Below are positions 62,670 to 64,000 of a stretch of 64,000 bases of DNA, piece after piece. How positions within the stretch are numbered: the first letter of the stretch is position 1; each line of letters begins with the position of its first letter. The stretch is taken from assembly GCA_035079385.1 (NCBI GenBank), contig JAVHKY010000004.1:14353001-14417000 (forward strand), written 5' to 3'. The position numbers and the translations under genes were made by a program. The notes beneath the pieces are model-generated. The model did no database searches. It was not told the origin of the DNA and saw only the letters and a list, made by a program, of their open reading frames with translations. Origin of the DNA: Aspidiotus rigidus (Eukaryota; Arthropoda; Insecta; Hemiptera; Diaspididae).

Positions 62670-64000
62670 AATTACACCGTCTTTATTGTATTACGAAAAA
62701 GGTAGGAAAACTTGAGACAATTATCATCAGCCGCTCTTTGGAAAAAGATTTGAGCAGTTCAAGAACTAAGACGGGACATGGGGTTTTCCAAGAGTAATAT
62801 TTCATTGACCCAAACGAGGTCTGAAGCAGCACATCCCAGTTTTGGCCGTGTTGCTTTCAGCACTGGATTTATGAGGGGAAAACGACTGCTTTAACAAGGT
62901 GACCCCCAGGCAAGATTTGCAAAAATTTCCCATATTCCAAGATTTATACGTATCAGATTTTCTCTTACTTGACCTGTGCCCTCAAAAAAGTTCCTTCCCC
63001 ATTAGAACTCCCTTCGTTTGAGCTAGTCTGCGTCATCCTTAATGGATTGATATGAAATTAGTACATCGGATCATTTCGTATTCATCCGGTTTCCGTATTT
63101 AGAAAATCTTAAAATCTTCCTGTGTTTGACGGCAAGAATTGCAGCTTTTTTGGCTTTGTACATCGTACCAAAATCAAGCGACCAAAAAAAGACGTAGTTT
63201 TAATAACAATACGCTCGATGTAGGTATTGTCGATCAATAAGAAGCTATGAAAAATCAAAGAACCACCAAGACATGGTAGTTGAGATGTGTATCTTTTCTT
63301 GAAAGTTCTCGTTAAATTACTTTCTATGTCTTTTTGAAGAGGTTGGCGGCTCAGCAGAACGAGATTTCCTTGTAGGTGGCGAGCCTGAAATAGAGCCTGC
63401 TCAGCACCTTCTTTGCCTGGCACAAAAACCGGAAATGTGACTTTAAAGATATTTATATTTTTCTTAAATTTTTTGTATACATACGCATGTATTCTAGAAG
63501 AAAAATATTTATATTATGCTCTTATGACATAATCTGGAAGTTGGTCTCGTTCAAAATTCGACTACCATCGTTTTTAATTCTTTCTTTCAGTCGATTAAGG
63601 GTGTGCTTTACTTGTTCGGAAACTCCGAAACGGTGTATGATAAGTTGCGTAAACATCCCCGAAAATCCTGCAAGGTTCGGTAAGCCAGCGGTCACTGCGC
63701 GACTCTTGTCGGGCGTGCGTGGGTAGTCCTTGTAACAAATGACAAGGAATGATTTTGCAAGAGCACTTCTCAGGGCTCCATTTTCCGACGAATTTTTTCG
63801 ATCTTTGGAAATGTTGTACAGAAGGGTTCAATGAAAGGCGCTGTCGGGGCAGAAACCTGAATTTTGGCACCAGAAGAATTTCGCTCTCGTCAGAAAATGG
63901 ACGAATTTTTACCAATTCCAACGTTTAATTGAGACACTCTTTGATTCTTGGCTTTTGATCCGAAAAATGTTATCCCAGATTATTTTCTTCGAAAAGTATG
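62670..64000. other. Right edge of the window, no gene assigned
   Basis: Two ORFs on the minus strand (63109-63423, with a KEGAEQALFQARHLQ stretch; 63595-63921) lack motifs or splice context. Upstream exons of the array-exon gene or of the CD36-family gene could be here, but I could not identify them. Confidence 0.35.

Overview
This is a eukaryotic, AT-rich, intron-rich window. Spliceosomal introns are plain (GT..AG, some only 67-80 nt) and the protein families point to an insect. Abundant short motifs such as TAGGTACCTA and the overall texture make a sternorrhynchan hemipteran plausible, but that last step is a guess. No bacterial or viral genome segment is seen.

Layout. 1-9.6 kb: no convincing gene; several foldback (MITE-like) elements. 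9.7-11.5 kb (+): a modular Gly/Ser-rich protein whose exons each carry one copy of a hydrophobic-plus-GSSSGG module. 12.2-17.2 kb: intergenic with MITEs. 17.3-28.0 kb (+): an anoctamin/TMEM16 gene, 18 coding exons found (1,032 codons), first exon missing; its introns hold a MITE cluster, a Penelope-type GIY-YIG fragment, and a foldback element with a hammerhead-like core. 30.2-52.3 kb (-): a CD36-family (class B scavenger receptor, emp-like) gene, seven exons, converging on the anoctamin; its N-terminal exons lie beyond what I could find. The 10.5-kb last intron contains two tandemly duplicated, intronless, same-strand genes for unknown secreted proteins (33.4-34.6 and 37.6-38.7 kb). It also contains a perfect 66-bp hairpin and a dead non-LTR retrotransposon fragment. 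53.4-55.5 kb: degenerate ~160-bp tandem repeats rich in TGACGTCA, split by a 655-bp hAT-type element with an 8-bp target duplication. 56.0-56.9 kb: an 879-bp pogo/Tigger-like non-autonomous element. 59.2-62.6 kb: eight ~405-bp units alternating in two types (809-bp higher-order repeat), each carrying a copy of the same protein-coding exon on the minus strand.

The host genes do not form a pathway. Anoctamin and the CD36 receptor are both membrane proteins but are merely convergent neighbours. The most original items are the nested secreted paralogue pair, the modular-exon gene, the exon-bearing satellite, and the hammerhead-like foldback element. All exon boundaries were deduced by eye from reading frame, splice consensus and family similarity.
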